Position numbers and translations under genes: made by a program
From: JAGVPT01 sp035500675
Lineage (GTDB): Bacteria; Bacteroidota; Ignavibacteria; UBA10030; UBA8401
Assembly (NCBI GenBank): GCA_035500675.1
Contig: DATJXA010000106.1
Coordinates: forward strand, 1 to 64,000
DNA length: 64,000 nucleotides
Reading direction: 5' to 3'
In this document: positions 25,925 through 35,639 of the stretch, piece by piece
Numbering within the stretch: the first letter of the stretch is position 1
Layout of the letters: each line of letters starts with the position of its first letter
The notes under the pieces: generated by a model
What the model was told of the DNA's origin: nothing
Database searches by the model: none
The model's input: only the letters and a program-made list of their open reading frames with translations

Positions 25925-26827
25925 TTAATCGACGGGTGCTGCATGCACCGGGCGTAGGCGCCATGTTGCCTGGATCTTGCCCCGTTTCCGGAACTTTAAT
26001 AACTGAAATATTGATGCGCTTTTCAACAGATATTCAAGGGATGTCAATTTAGACCGATCCGTCTCCGCCTCCTTTTCTACGGCAAATCCGGCGTCCTGAA
26101 AAAATTTCCGTGCGGCCTCCATGCTGTCGAATTTATTTTCCTCGATCCGATGCTGCGCGGAAAATTCTTTTTCCTCTTTGCTTACGGTAATATCGAGGCC
26201 GGTTGTTTTCTTTGCGAGATAGATATCCGCCGTGATCCAATATCCGCCGCGGTCTTGCAATACTTTATGGATAATGCTGCAAAGTTTTTTCTTTTCTTCA
26301 CCCTGCAGATACATCAAAAGCCCTTCGTTGATAATGACGATCTCCCCGGGGGGAAAACGCTCGACGACCTCGAAGAATTGCTTTTCGTCGAGTGCGTTGA
26401 GGGGTATCAGCTCCAGCTTCCCGTGCCGTCCCCCATCCTTTAACTCTAAAGACTGGATAATATTTCTTTTGGCCGCAACGACGTCGGGGAGGTCTGTATC
26501 AATATAATGAATTTCTTCGTCCCTCGTCTTTTCCAGACCCCGGAATGAAAAGCCCGACGATAATTCAAGAATATTTTTGATCGGCAGTCCATCCAGCAAT
26601 TGATCGATGCTCCAGTACCGCATCTCAAAATGGATCACCCGCGCCCAAAAGCCGACATCCCTATTATTAAAGTCCGGCTGATATTGATTGGGAGCTACTA
26701 TCAACTCTGCAGCTTTTCGCGCAAAAGGAATGTTCGTCAACCCCTTCATCAACAGCAGTGATCGGGCGGATGGGCTGATAGTATTGTAATTGCGTGCGGC
26801 CGTTTCTTGCCGGTCTGGAGACGCCAT
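25925..26827 (-). CDS. Leucine carboxyl methyltransferase-like SAM methyltransferase
   Basis: 300 residues. The LCM/PPM1 family transfers a methyl group from S-adenosylmethionine, in eukaryotes to a protein C-terminus; bacterial targets are mostly unknown. The SAM-binding loop is NILELSSGFSFRGL, followed by the second acidic strand IHYIDTDLPDVV and VIINEGLLMYL. Catalytic-region motifs sit in their usual order. It lies 20 bases downstream of the Tricorn-like start, so it precedes that gene in the same transcript, and 17 bases after the esterase stop. The grouping suggests co-expression, not a known pathway. Confidence 0.8.
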   Translation of the reverse strand: MASPDRQETAARNYNTISPSARSLLLMKGLTNIPFARKAAELIVAPNQYQPDFNNRDVGFWARVIHFEMRYWSIDQLLDGLPIKNILELSSGFSFRGLEKTRDEEIHYIDTDLPDVVAAKRNIIQSLELKDGGRHGKLELIPLNALDEKQFFEVVERFPPGEIVIINEGLLMYLQGEEKKKLCSIIHKVLQDRGGYWITADIYLAKKTTGLDITVSKEEKEFSAQHRIEENKFDSMEAARKFFQDAGFAVEKEAETDRSKLTSLEYLLKSASIFQLLKFRKRGKIQATWRLRPVHAAPVD

Positions 26828-26843
26828 AGCCTAAATTTAATCC

Positions 26844-27785
26844 CTATAAGATCCCTCTCGCCTGCAGCCATGCTTTGAAAGCTTGCGGCCATGTCGACTT
26901 TGTCCCCGTGCCTCCGCCGAGGCCAAACCCATGTCCCCCCGATTCGTAAATGTGTAACTCGCATGGAATACCGATTTTTTCGAGGGCAAGAAAATAGGCG
27001 ATGCTGTTTTGAACTGGGACTGTTTTATCATCCGCGGCTTGAACAATAAACGCTGGAGGGGTTTCCTTTGAAACGGATCGATCCGCAGAAAAATATCGCA
27101 CGGTTTCATTGGACGGGGCCGGACCGAGGAGGTTGTCACGCGAACCGCGGTGTGTGATTGTACTGTCCATGGAAATCACAGGATAGACAAGCACCGAAAA
27201 ATCCGGTCGTGCACTGGTCGTGTTGCTGTGTTGATACACCGTATCGGCAAAATGCGTCGAAACCATCGCTGCAAGATGCCCTCCGGCCGAAAAGCCCATG
27301 ATCCCAATCTTATGCGGGTCGATATTCCATTCTTTGGCATGCCGTCGTACAATTCTGATCGCCTCTTGTCCGTCTTGCAATGGCCCGATGCTTTTGTTCA
27401 CCATGATCGCATCGCTCGGCAAGCGGTACGTGAGAACAAACGCTGAGATGCCGATCGTGTTCAGCCACACTGCAACGAGAGTTCCTTCGTGGTCGATCGC
27501 AAGCCGCCCATAGCCGCCTCCCGGACAGATCACGATCGCTACTCCCGTTGCCTTATCTGCTGGAGCCGGGTAAAAATCGAGCGTCGGGTCGGTGACCTTG
27601 GTAATGCGAGGCTTGTTCCCATCAATATAAATTGTCTCTGATTTATATGAAGGGTCCTCGATTGCCCCGGGGATGCTTCCTTCCCACACTCGAATTGTTT
27701 TCGGCTGACAAAATGATGACGCGCTGAGAATAAGAAGAGTTAAAACTGCCAGCAGGATTTGCCGCTCATATCTGATTGGTTGCAT
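26844..27785 (-). CDS. Secreted alpha/beta hydrolase, acetylxylan-esterase-like (BD-FAE type)
   Basis: 313 residues with a signal peptide (to about residue 26). The oxyanion motif is VIVCPGGGYGRLAIDHEG; the nucleophile is S166 in GIMGFSAGGH; the acid is probably D253 in QAADDKTVP; the base is H285 in SGGHGFGLG. This is the layout of bifunctional feruloyl/acetyl-xylan esterases and related carbohydrate esterases acting in the periplasm or outside. The position of Asp and His follows the family and was not modelled. ATG 27785 has GGAG 6 bases upstream. Confidence 0.85.
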   Translation of the reverse strand: MQPIRYERQILLAVLTLLILSASSFCQPKTIRVWEGSIPGAIEDPSYKSETIYIDGNKPRITKVTDPTLDFYPAPADKATGVAIVICPGGGYGRLAIDHEGTLVAVWLNTIGISAFVLTYRLPSDAIMVNKSIGPLQDGQEAIRIVRRHAKEWNIDPHKIGIMGFSAGGHLAAMVSTHFADTVYQHSNTTSARPDFSVLVYPVISMDSTITHRGSRDNLLGPAPSNETVRYFSADRSVSKETPPAFIVQAADDKTVPVQNSIAYFLALEKIGIPCELHIYESGGHGFGLGGGTGTKSTWPQAFKAWLQARGIL

Positions 27786-27867
27786 CGTTGTCTCCGGTTC
27801 GACGTGTTGCCATTTTTTGCTGAGGACTGAAAGCGATTGTGCATTGACCGCCCAGCGTGCTGTTTCC

Positions 27868-28350
27868 TTACGATCGAATCACAGCTAGTCTATTCTTCGA
27901 TGTTGTATCTCCGCCAAGCATCGCAACCACCTTGCGGATATTTCGTTCGAGTGTTTCGGGGTGCTTGGCAAAGTTAAGGTACCGGAGAATTTCTTTTTGT
28001 CTCGACGGGGTCAGTTTCTTCCAGGCGATTGCAGCGGCCTTATTCTTTTTCAAAGAGCCTGCAAGGTCTTTCGGCATCGGCACGACACGCGGCTTTGCAT
28101 CGACCTTCAACGCTACGTCGATTCTATCCCCGACATCAACGCCTGCGCTTTTTCTCATCACTCCGTTGATGAATAGGCGATGTTTCCCTCCGCCTATCGG
28201 GACCAACGTTGCAAGGAAGACTTTTCCGTTGAGTGTACCTTTAGCTGGAATATACCCGCGTTTACCGATCGCCTTGCTTATTCGAAGCGGTTGATCGACA
28301 TACGGGTTTATGCCGATCTTTTTGATAACGGCAGCGAATCTATAAGTCAT
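27868..28350 (-). CDS. YdeI/OmpD-associated family protein with DUF1905 domain
   Basis: 160 residues. The N-terminal half (about 1-95) is a beta-barrel like DUF1905: RFAAVIKKIGINPYVDQPLR, KGTLNGKVFLATLVPIGGGK, RLFINGVMRKSAGVDVGD. The C-terminal half (about 100-150) is the OmdA/YdeI helical segment with AIAWKKLTPSRQKEILRYLN and KHPETLERNIRKVV. Members are cytoplasmic proteins linked to stress or resistance in some bacteria, without a proven activity. No ribosome binding site is visible. It is flanked by an esterase and a carbonic-anhydrase-like gene with short gaps. Confidence 0.8.
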   Translation of the reverse strand: MTYRFAAVIKKIGINPYVDQPLRISKAIGKRGYIPAKGTLNGKVFLATLVPIGGGKHRLFINGVMRKSAGVDVGDRIDVALKVDAKPRVVPMPKDLAGSLKKNKAAAIAWKKLTPSRQKEILRYLNFAKHPETLERNIRKVVAMLGGDTTSKNRLAVIRS

Positions 28351-28409
28351 GTGGGCGGAAGTTCTTCGTGAAAAAGAGCCGGAATTCTTCTGAGTGATAA
28401 TGATGAGGT

Positions 28410-28964
28410 CTAGCTTTCGCTTGCCGGATTCTCTTTTATAAGATAGAGCCGATTATCTTCAACCCGGTACAGGAGCGGAGCGATGAGAATCTTCGGGTAT
28501 CGGAGACGAAGGCGTTGAACTTCACTCAGGATAAAATCGATCTCATTGCCGATTTCGAACATCGGAGCGAAATGGAAAAAATGGTCCGCAGCCGCTTGTT
28601 TTTCCCAGCCAACGTTAACCAGGCCTTGAATAAATTGATCCTTGCGGTCGTTCAAATTCACCATGCCGCATTGCGTGTGTCCGATCAGCGCGATACATCG
28701 CACTCCACCGACTGCGATCGCGTATGACACTTTGAATTCACTATAGCGCAGGTTGGCTCCTCCCGCGCGGATAATGAATGAAAAATTATCCGGGATGTGG
28801 AGATGTTTTCGATGGTCCATGCACATGCCGATGAGCATTGCGGCATTGGTGTACGGATCGAAATTCCGGCCGAGGTTGTGGTACTCGAGCAGAAGGCCGA
28901 TCGGGGTATCTCGATACTGTGGAAAAATATCTTCCTTGGATGCGATCGTTACTAATCTATTCAT
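28410..28964 (-). CDS. Beta-carbonic-anhydrase-like protein
   Basis: 184 residues from ATG 28964; a longer frame starts at 29030 but its extra residues look non-coding. The zinc and active-site pattern of beta carbonic anhydrases is present: C48-x-D50-x-R52 in MCMDHRK, and H96-x2-C99 in GHTQCGM, with IIRAGGANLR between. Beta enzymes hydrate carbon dioxide to bicarbonate in the cytoplasm. The region after the metal site is shorter and unlike standard ones, with HFFHFAPMFEIGNEIDFI, so it belongs to a divergent branch and the activity is not certain. Confidence 0.75.
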   Translation of the reverse strand: MNRLVTIASKEDIFPQYRDTPIGLLLEYHNLGRNFDPYTNAAMLIGMCMDHRKHLHIPDNFSFIIRAGGANLRYSEFKVSYAIAVGGVRCIALIGHTQCGMVNLNDRKDQFIQGLVNVGWEKQAAADHFFHFAPMFEIGNEIDFILSEVQRLRLRYPKILIAPLLYRVEDNRLYLIKENPASES

Positions 28965-29212
28965 TCGATCATCTTTATTCCGTTTGTTCCACAATGTGGG
29001 GATGCGTTGCTGCGTGCACAGCGAACTCATTCGACGTTATCAAAGTAAACGTTCTCTTCCGTTTTGTCAACAAGGGGGGTAGTGTTACGGTTTTGATGCC
29101 CGCCAAGAACTTGGGGCATGACGATGCCAGGGTTCGTCATTCCCTCAACGAGGTCGTAGACCGAACGTTTTTATCGGGAATCCGCATACCGGCAGAATTG
29201 ACTAAAGAGCCG

Positions 29213-31168
29213 CTATTTTTTTTCTCTTCCCATCAAACTGTACTCCCGGGCTTTTTCATTATCTCCCAGCGCGGTATAGCATGAAGCGGCGTTAAAATAC
29301 CCGCCCTGAAAATTCGGGTCGAGCCGGACCGCATCAAGAAAATACGGAAGCGCCTTTGCATATTTCTTCTCATTCGCGAATAGAGCTCCGATGTCATTCT
29401 TGATTTTCGGCGACTCCGGGGACAGTTTTTCTGCCTCTTTAAGATAGAAGAATCCTTCGTCAAATCGGCCTAATCGAGCGAGAAGAACGCCAAGCGGCGC
29501 GAGGATGTCCGGAGTGGCCGGGCCAGACTGAGCCAGCACTTTATACGCATCGACCGCTTTGTCATAATTTCCCGCCGTTTGTTCCATCCTCGCACAATCG
29601 AGCCACATGTGATAATTTGTGGAATCGATCGCTACATAGCGTTCATAGCATACTGCGGCTTGTGCGTACTCGCGTCGTTCACGATGGTACTGCGCAAGCT
29701 CCGCGTACGCGCTCAGGCAAGCCTGCGTTCCCCAAAGTTTTCCTTCCTCGAGCGTTTCAAATTGAGCTACAGAGCGAGGCTCATCCGCGTAGAGCCCGAC
29801 CCAAACCACGGTTTGAAGCGACATCACAACGGTTAAGATCATGACGACGCGTTGCCGGGTTTCCCTATCCTCGACAATAAACATCCAGAAAGCTACCACG
29901 GCCACAGAAACTCCTGCAATGAACGGAACAGCAACGTTCCAGTCCCTGCTCATCCCAATCGTACAATTCATCAGAACAATTGCGCCGATGGCGCATACGA
30001 GAACAAGGAGCATGTACCATTCACCGTCGCTCAAACGTTTCTTTGTTTTCATCATCGAAACAACCGCAACAGTAAAAAGAGCAAGCGCTGCAGGAGAGCA
30101 AAAAAGAAAAAGATTGGAAATGTCCGCCAGATGGTTCATTGAGAACATACCGTATGCTTGCGGTTTTCCAGTCGCGCTAGTCGTGGAAAGAATGCCCGTA
30201 GTAGTATCCAATAGAACTTGTCGCAAGAGAGCCGGTGAATAGCCGGAGATCATCAGCATAGCAGAAAAAAGGAGGGCGGAGACAATGATGGCCGCGCCTG
30301 CCTTCATCGTCTCCTTGCGCTGCACTCCCACAAAAATGAGATACGCGAGAATGGGAGCAAACACTGCAACGCAGAAATTCAGGGACAAGACAAGTCCGTA
30401 TGCGATTATGCTCCAATACAAAGAGATCTTTTCCTGAAGAAAAGCTACACCGAGCAATAAAAAAAGAAAAATCCCCACATATCCCAGCGCATCATTTTCG
30501 ACAAAACCGAAAAAGAGAAGACTTGTCCCCGATGCAACAAAGAGAAGAAAAGTTAAAACCCGGTCGGTTCCATCGCCGGCAAAGAGGCCGGCTCCCTTCC
30601 ATGCAATGAGAGCAAAACAGAGTCCCGAAAGAACATCCAGCCACAGGTAGGCGTCTTCAAAGGGCGTTGAGCTTTCAAAAAAATTAAAAAGTTGTGAGGT
30701 CTGGTAGACAAAAAACGCGGCCAAAGGCTGTTCGGTAAAACCTGCGGCAGAGAAAATGTCTGAATTGCCCGGAGCTTTAATGCTCTGAAGCCGTCCATAC
30801 CCATCTCCGAGAAAGTATGTCGCCGCGTGAAAATGTATAAAGGCAAATCCCAATCCTCCTATTGCGGCGACTCCGAGCAACCAACGCAAGATACCCGAGC
30901 TCGCGTTCATGAAGGCGACTGCCGATCGCATAAGATCGATCAAAAAAAATTGCACCGGCGGGACCAACATAAGCAGCATGAGGAAGGGGACGGCGATTTG
31001 AATCTCTATAGAATAGAAGGCGAGCACATGAAAGCCCCAATTCCATGCGGTCGGATTGAACGCGGACCACAGGTCTAAAGCGGCAATTGCACCGACGAAA
31101 GCCGAGATAAGCGGAAAAATATTCCTATCTTCGGGCTCGTTAGCTGAGCCTGGGGTGAACTCTGACAT
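29213..31168 (-). CDS. Polytopic membrane protein with C-terminal TPR repeats
   Basis: 651 residues. About eleven transmembrane helices fill residues 15-470, with a soluble loop after the third (HFHAATYFLGDGYGRLQSIK) and a loop near SSTPFEDAYLW. The last 160 residues hold at least four tetratricopeptide repeats (YAQAAVCYERYVAIDSTNYH, YDKAVDAYKVLAQSGPATPD, FDEGFFYLKEAEKLSPESPK, YAKALPYFLDAVRLDPNFQG). This layout resembles GT-C membrane glycosyltransferases with TPR tails, but I see no clear catalytic DxD/ExD motif in the first loop, so it is only a suggestion. ATG 31168 has AAAGG 8 bases upstream. Confidence 0.7.
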   Translation of the reverse strand: MSEFTPGSANEPEDRNIFPLISAFVGAIAALDLWSAFNPTAWNWGFHVLAFYSIEIQIAVPFLMLLMLVPPVQFFLIDLMRSAVAFMNASSGILRWLLGVAAIGGLGFAFIHFHAATYFLGDGYGRLQSIKAPGNSDIFSAAGFTEQPLAAFFVYQTSQLFNFFESSTPFEDAYLWLDVLSGLCFALIAWKGAGLFAGDGTDRVLTFLLFVASGTSLLFFGFVENDALGYVGIFLFLLLGVAFLQEKISLYWSIIAYGLVLSLNFCVAVFAPILAYLIFVGVQRKETMKAGAAIIVSALLFSAMLMISGYSPALLRQVLLDTTTGILSTTSATGKPQAYGMFSMNHLADISNLFLFCSPAALALFTVAVVSMMKTKKRLSDGEWYMLLVLVCAIGAIVLMNCTIGMSRDWNVAVPFIAGVSVAVVAFWMFIVEDRETRQRVVMILTVVMSLQTVVWVGLYADEPRSVAQFETLEEGKLWGTQACLSAYAELAQYHRERREYAQAAVCYERYVAIDSTNYHMWLDCARMEQTAGNYDKAVDAYKVLAQSGPATPDILAPLGVLLARLGRFDEGFFYLKEAEKLSPESPKIKNDIGALFANEKKYAKALPYFLDAVRLDPNFQGGYFNAASCYTALGDNEKAREYSLMGREKK

Positions 31169-31334
31169 AAAAACTGCCTTTGAGGAAAAAACAATCGAAG
31201 CTTTTTCGGCGATGAAAAGCCTATGTGTGATGATTCAAATAAAATCTCAGCGCCGATTTCCCCCGCAATTTTCAGTCAGTGATTGTAACCCCGCTTTATT
31301 GGAAACAAGCAATGATTTTTTAAGAGGGATTAAA

Positions 31335-31366
31335 ATTCACTGATTACTGGCCATTGATTACTGAAC
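31335..31366. repeat. TTnACTG-family repeat holding the desaturase stop codon
   Basis: Words TTCACTG, ATTACTG, GCCATTG and ATTACTG run on without spacer. The desaturase stop (31358-31360) lies within the last word. Confidence 0.6.
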
Positions 31367-32110
31367 CCTTCCGCCTTCTACCGATTTTGAAAATGTGATA
31401 ACTTTCAGCCAGCTCAATAATTTAATGAGCGGATAGGTCGGGTCTATTTCGAACAAGCGCACCGCAAAGTTTATGCGGCTTGGAAATTTATGGTGATTAT
31501 TCTGGAACAATTCTCCCAACGTGAGGAAGTCAAACGGAAGCGAATTGCGCGACTTGTCGCCGGTATCGCGGAAATTGACATAGCCGTATTTGTGCCCGCA
31601 CCAGTTCACGATGCCGCCGTGGATCGGGCCCATGATAAAATGAAAGGGGAGCAAGATGAAGAACCATGGGCTTGGGGCAAAATAGACATAAAACATCAGG
31701 TAGAGACCGACCCACAGGTAGCGTGTTATCCACTTGTCCGCAATCTTGTCGAACGCTTTCCATTCCGGAATATTTTTGTCGAATCCCTTTTCCGGCTCCA
31801 CGCGGTGCAGAAGATAGTCCAGATAAATATCCTTCGTCCGCCACATCATCTTGAACATACTGCGAAAGTAGTGAGGAGAGTGTGGGTCCTTCTCAGTGTC
31901 GCTGTACGCATGATGCATTCTGTGCATGATCGCATACGCCCGCGGGTTGAGAAAGGATGAGCCTTGAGTCACGAAGGTTGCAACATAGAAAAATCGTTCC
32001 CAGAATTTTGACATCGTAAACATCTTGTGCGCCGAGTAGCGATGAAGAAAAAATGTTTGACAGAAGAGGGAGAGAAACCAGTGCGCCAAAAAGAACACAA
32101 TAATGACCAT
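31358..32110 (-). CDS. Fatty-acid / acyl-CoA desaturase (Delta-9 type)
   Basis: 250 residues. A membrane di-iron enzyme that introduces a cis double bond into fatty acyl chains. The histidine boxes are HRYSAH (H23-H28), HRMHH (H63-H67), a further His in NWCGHKYG and NNHHKF (H206-H207). It is shorter than the 300-residue family norm because the N-terminal membrane pair is reduced to part of one helix. AAGGA lies 5 bases before ATG 32110, so the start looks real, and the helix before the first box is intact. The stop codon falls in a repeat. Confidence 0.88.
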   Translation of the reverse strand: MVIIVFFLAHWFLSLFCQTFFLHRYSAHKMFTMSKFWERFFYVATFVTQGSSFLNPRAYAIMHRMHHAYSDTEKDPHSPHYFRSMFKMMWRTKDIYLDYLLHRVEPEKGFDKNIPEWKAFDKIADKWITRYLWVGLYLMFYVYFAPSPWFFILLPFHFIMGPIHGGIVNWCGHKYGYVNFRDTGDKSRNSLPFDFLTLGELFQNNHHKFPSRINFAVRLFEIDPTYPLIKLLSWLKVITFSKSVEGGRVQ

Positions 32111-32141
32111 GAGATTCCTTATGAAGATAATTTGCGGGCAC

Positions 32142-32170
32142 CCTTGTCAAGGTTCGTAACCTTGACAAGG
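32142..32170. repeat. Perfect 13-bp inverted repeat CCTTGTCAAGGTT
   Basis: Arms 32142-32154 and 32158-32170 are separated by three bases. Each arm is itself nearly palindromic (CCTTGTCAAGG). It lies between the DUF4175 gene stop (32177) and the desaturase start (32110). There is no T run on the minus strand, so it is not a standard terminator; it may be a small dispersed palindrome or an mRNA-stabilising hairpin. Confidence 0.75.
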
Positions 32171-32176
32171 ATAACG

Positions 32177-35100
32177 TTATTTCATTTTATCGAGTGCGTC
32201 GTAGTATTTACGGATCAAATCCTGATAATCTTTTGCATACCCTTCTTCGATCGCTTTCAGTAGATCATGGCGCAACTGGTTCTGCACAGAAGCCTCCTGA
32301 AGCTCCGCAGGACTAGGCCGCACGGGCGTGATGCCGGCGGTGGATGTGCGCCGTTGTTCGTAGTCGCGCTCGCGCATGGACGTTTGCGCATCGAGAAGCC
32401 GCGAAAGGATCCGCTGCTGCTGCTTGATCGTGTTCGGGTTGACGTGATTCTGTTCGAGGTTTGCAACGACTTCTTTCATGTCGTCGGCAATTTTCTGAAG
32501 ATCCCCCATGACTCTATTTCTTTCGGAGCCGCTTTGCGCCTCTTTGTTCAGCTGCTCGAGCGATTTCCTTACCGCTTCTTGCTGTTGTCCCAGTCGGCCC
32601 ATCTCCTGAATCTGTTGTTCCGACAATCCTTGTCCTTGTGAAAGCTCCTCCGTTTTTATGTTGATGCTCTGTTGCTCTCCAGCCATGCGGCGAAGTTGCT
32701 GCAGCAGCGAGCCACCTGTGCCGCCCGGAGAGCCTTTCTGCATCGCATCCATCGACGCCTGCGCGATTGACGCCGCTTTGTTCAGTGATGCCATCGCTTT
32801 ATCTTGCTGGGTCGCTGCCATTTGCCCGTTCCGTTGCTCGAGGCCTGTCATTGCCTGGTTCATTTTCGCCATCGCCGTACCGACGGCGTGCCCCATCTCC
32901 GGCGTTACGATGAACGACTTTTGACTGAGGTCGACGAGATTTTTTGTCACGTTCCCCATGTCGCCTAGAAGATTCGATTGCTTCTCTGCATTTTCCCGAA
33001 ACCGCTGAGAGTTTGGGCTGAGCGTTTGTGCTTGATCCTTGAGGTCTTCTTCTTGCTGCGAAATTTCGAGAATGTCGGACATCGCTTTGCGCATGCCGTT
33101 CAGCGCCTCGTTCATTTGGTTGCTCAGCAACTGTTCCTGCATCTCCGAGAATCGCTGAGCCATCTCATGCATTGCCTTTCCCGCTTGCTGTTGCGATGTG
33201 AGCGCTTGCTGCGGTCTCTGAGAACGAAGCTGTTGTGCGCTTTGTTCGACGGACTGTTCTAGCGAACTGTCGTGCGCCGCCTGTTCGGCTTTCTCCAATT
33301 GCTTCATCGGCATTTCACCGGGGAACTCTTCCATTTTTTTTCTTAACGCAGCGAGTTGTGCCTGCAGCTCGGCAAGCTGGGCATTGATATCGTCCTGTTT
33401 GCGCGCAAGCTCTTCCCCTTTCTTTTGGTCGGCGGCAGAATTTTCCGACGTTTCTTTTTCAAGCTGTTCTTCCTGCTGTTGCAGATCGTTTGCCCGCTTT
33501 ACCATTTCGTCCATTTTTTGTTCGACCTGGATGCGTTTCAGCAGGTCCATCGTCCGTTCGATGCTTTGACGGAATGCTTTCTCCGAGAACTGCACCTGTT
33601 GCATCGCCTGGCGCATCTGATCGGGCGAAACGCCTTGCATCGCCTGCTGCATCTTCTTCATCGCTTCCTGAAACTCGGGTGAATTGACCTGCTGGAGCAA
33701 CTGCTGAAGCTCCATGTATTTTTTCAAAGTTTCGCCGGACAGCACGTTGTTTTTCTCCATATCCTGTGTCATGGCGCCGAGCGATTTGCTTACTTCATCG
33801 ACTTTCTTTGTCAGTTCCTCGTACCGTTTGAGCGTCTCCTCCGCCTTTTTCTGCTTTTGCCAGTCGAGCGGTTGACTTGTCTTCATCGCCTGCGAAATGT
33901 CCTCAAGATCCTTCTTGAGATCATTCGCTTCTTCGAGAGATTTGTCCAGCTTTTCAATATTTTCTTCTTCGCCCTTGTCTGCGTCGGCGAAAACTTCATT
34001 GAGAGAAGGAAGTCGGAGAAGATACGACTCGCTCACCCCTTTCTGCGGCCCCGAGACGTTGTCATTGTCAAACACCTCGGCGTGGTATTCGACGACGTCT
34101 TCGGGCACCAACCCCATCCCCGAAAGATCCCATTGGAAATTGACATCGGCGCTGTTCGTGCTTCGCGCATCGGAGGCGAGGGGGATTGGAACGTACGAGA
34201 ATTGCTCTTTCGGTTTTTCGTAACGGGAGTGGATAAGGCGAAAACCTATCTGTAAATTTGTGAAGCCGAAATCGTCATGTATTTTCAGTTGCAGCGGCAC
34301 AGGCGATCCGCCGGTGATGTCGATGTTCCTGCCGGGAAATGTAATGGCAACAGTCGGCGCTTCATCGCTTGTCATATCGAGTTTGTATTCAATCGGGTCG
34401 ACGTTCGTGAACCCCTCGCTGTCTTCTAACGCAATATGATAGCGCGATCGGCCGCGAAGAACTTCTTCTCCAAAAAACTCACCGTCTTTGTTGGACAGAA
34501 CCCTTTCTTTCCCATCGTCGAAAACAAGGGCTGCCTTGCGCAATGGTTTGCTGACATCGATATGCCAACGCACTAGTGTCCCGGAAAGCGCAGTAACGTC
34601 GCCAACATTGTCGTCGAGCGATTGGGACGGGAGGCGGGAATAAGCCGGAGGGATAAGATGCACTTTCAGAAATCGCACCACGGGCCTGTCGATAACAGTA
34701 ATCGTATATCCATCGCTTCGAATATCATTCGCCTCCGCTCGGTACTCTATCGACTGACGAAGAGCGGGCAGTACGAATCGAAAAAGTCCGGACGAATCTG
34801 GGGTAAGTTCAAACGATTCCTCGGCGGAGTTTCCTTCTTGCCTGACGAGCAATGATATTTTATTCGGCAGTGAGGCGCGTAGTGAAGATGCCCGGACATT
34901 CGGAAGAAGAGCGATCGTAACGGGAACGGGTTCGCCTTTGACTACTTCAGCATTGCCCGGCTGCACGCGAAATATGAAAGCCGCGGGAGTCTGGAAATCG
35001 GTTCTAAAATGCCCGAGACGGTACGCCGCGAAGGGAAGATTCAATTGTGGAACGACAAAGAGTACAACGGCGCACGCAAGGACTACGGAAAGCGTCTTCT

Positions 35101-35620
35101 CCGCTTTGCGAACATCCTTGTTTGATATCACTTCAGTAAACTGAAACGATCCCGCTGCTTTCTGCAGGTCGGCAAAGGAAGCGTCGATCAATTCGGGCGA
35201 ATATTCAGGACGAAAGCTTCCGGTTTTTTCTCCCTCTCGATTCTGTTCATCAAAAATATCAAGGATATTCCTCAATCGGTCTTTGACCGAAGGAAATTTT
35301 TCTCCGACGCGCTGAGCGAATTCACGTTCGGAAATTCCTTTCAACATTTTTCCCCATTGAAACATTGGCAGAACGATAAAGCGCACTGCAATGCCGACAA
35401 TGCCAAGCGAGCCAAGAATGAAGAGGGACGTCCTAAAAGCGATCCCCCCGGCGACAAACTCTTCCATCAGCGAAAACAAACTCACAACGGCGATCCCCAG
35501 CATCGTCGTGAGGACGATTCCATAAAGAACGCGTTCGCGATAGTATTTCATTCTTACTTCCGCAAGACGGCGCTGCATTTCCGCGTAGATCGGAGTGCTA
35601 TTGAGGTTGGCCTTTATCAC
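32177..35620 (-). CDS. DUF4175 family membrane protein with long coiled coil
   Basis: 1147 residues. The N-terminus has three or so membrane helices (about 33-110 and 172-192) followed by a beta-rich extracytoplasmic region (about 200-550) with Ig-like strands such as VTIALLPNVRASSLRASLPN. The last 550 residues are helical, Gln/Met-rich and coiled (for example VSPDQMRQAMQQVQFSEKAF). This is the DUF4175 architecture found in Bacteroidota and relatives, of unknown function. The start is GTG 35620 without a clear ribosome binding site; ATG at 35578 is an alternative. It follows the DUF4159 gene, an often-seen pairing. Confidence 0.85.
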   Translation of the reverse strand: MIKANLNSTPIYAEMQRRLAEVRMKYYRERVLYGIVLTTMLGIAVVSLFSLMEEFVAGGIAFRTSLFILGSLGIVGIAVRFIVLPMFQWGKMLKGISEREFAQRVGEKFPSVKDRLRNILDIFDEQNREGEKTGSFRPEYSPELIDASFADLQKAAGSFQFTEVISNKDVRKAEKTLSVVLACAVVLFVVPQLNLPFAAYRLGHFRTDFQTPAAFIFRVQPGNAEVVKGEPVPVTIALLPNVRASSLRASLPNKISLLVRQEGNSAEESFELTPDSSGLFRFVLPALRQSIEYRAEANDIRSDGYTITVIDRPVVRFLKVHLIPPAYSRLPSQSLDDNVGDVTALSGTLVRWHIDVSKPLRKAALVFDDGKERVLSNKDGEFFGEEVLRGRSRYHIALEDSEGFTNVDPIEYKLDMTSDEAPTVAITFPGRNIDITGGSPVPLQLKIHDDFGFTNLQIGFRLIHSRYEKPKEQFSYVPIPLASDARSTNSADVNFQWDLSGMGLVPEDVVEYHAEVFDNDNVSGPQKGVSESYLLRLPSLNEVFADADKGEEENIEKLDKSLEEANDLKKDLEDISQAMKTSQPLDWQKQKKAEETLKRYEELTKKVDEVSKSLGAMTQDMEKNNVLSGETLKKYMELQQLLQQVNSPEFQEAMKKMQQAMQGVSPDQMRQAMQQVQFSEKAFRQSIERTMDLLKRIQVEQKMDEMVKRANDLQQQEEQLEKETSENSAADQKKGEELARKQDDINAQLAELQAQLAALRKKMEEFPGEMPMKQLEKAEQAAHDSSLEQSVEQSAQQLRSQRPQQALTSQQQAGKAMHEMAQRFSEMQEQLLSNQMNEALNGMRKAMSDILEISQQEEDLKDQAQTLSPNSQRFRENAEKQSNLLGDMGNVTKNLVDLSQKSFIVTPEMGHAVGTAMAKMNQAMTGLEQRNGQMAATQQDKAMASLNKAASIAQASMDAMQKGSPGGTGGSLLQQLRRMAGEQQSINIKTEELSQGQGLSEQQIQEMGRLGQQQEAVRKSLEQLNKEAQSGSERNRVMGDLQKIADDMKEVVANLEQNHVNPNTIKQQQRILSRLLDAQTSMRERDYEQRRTSTAGITPVRPSPAELQEASVQNQLRHDLLKAIEEGYAKDYQDLIRKYYDALDKMK

Positions 35621-35639
35621 GGAGGGAATGCCTTGGTAA

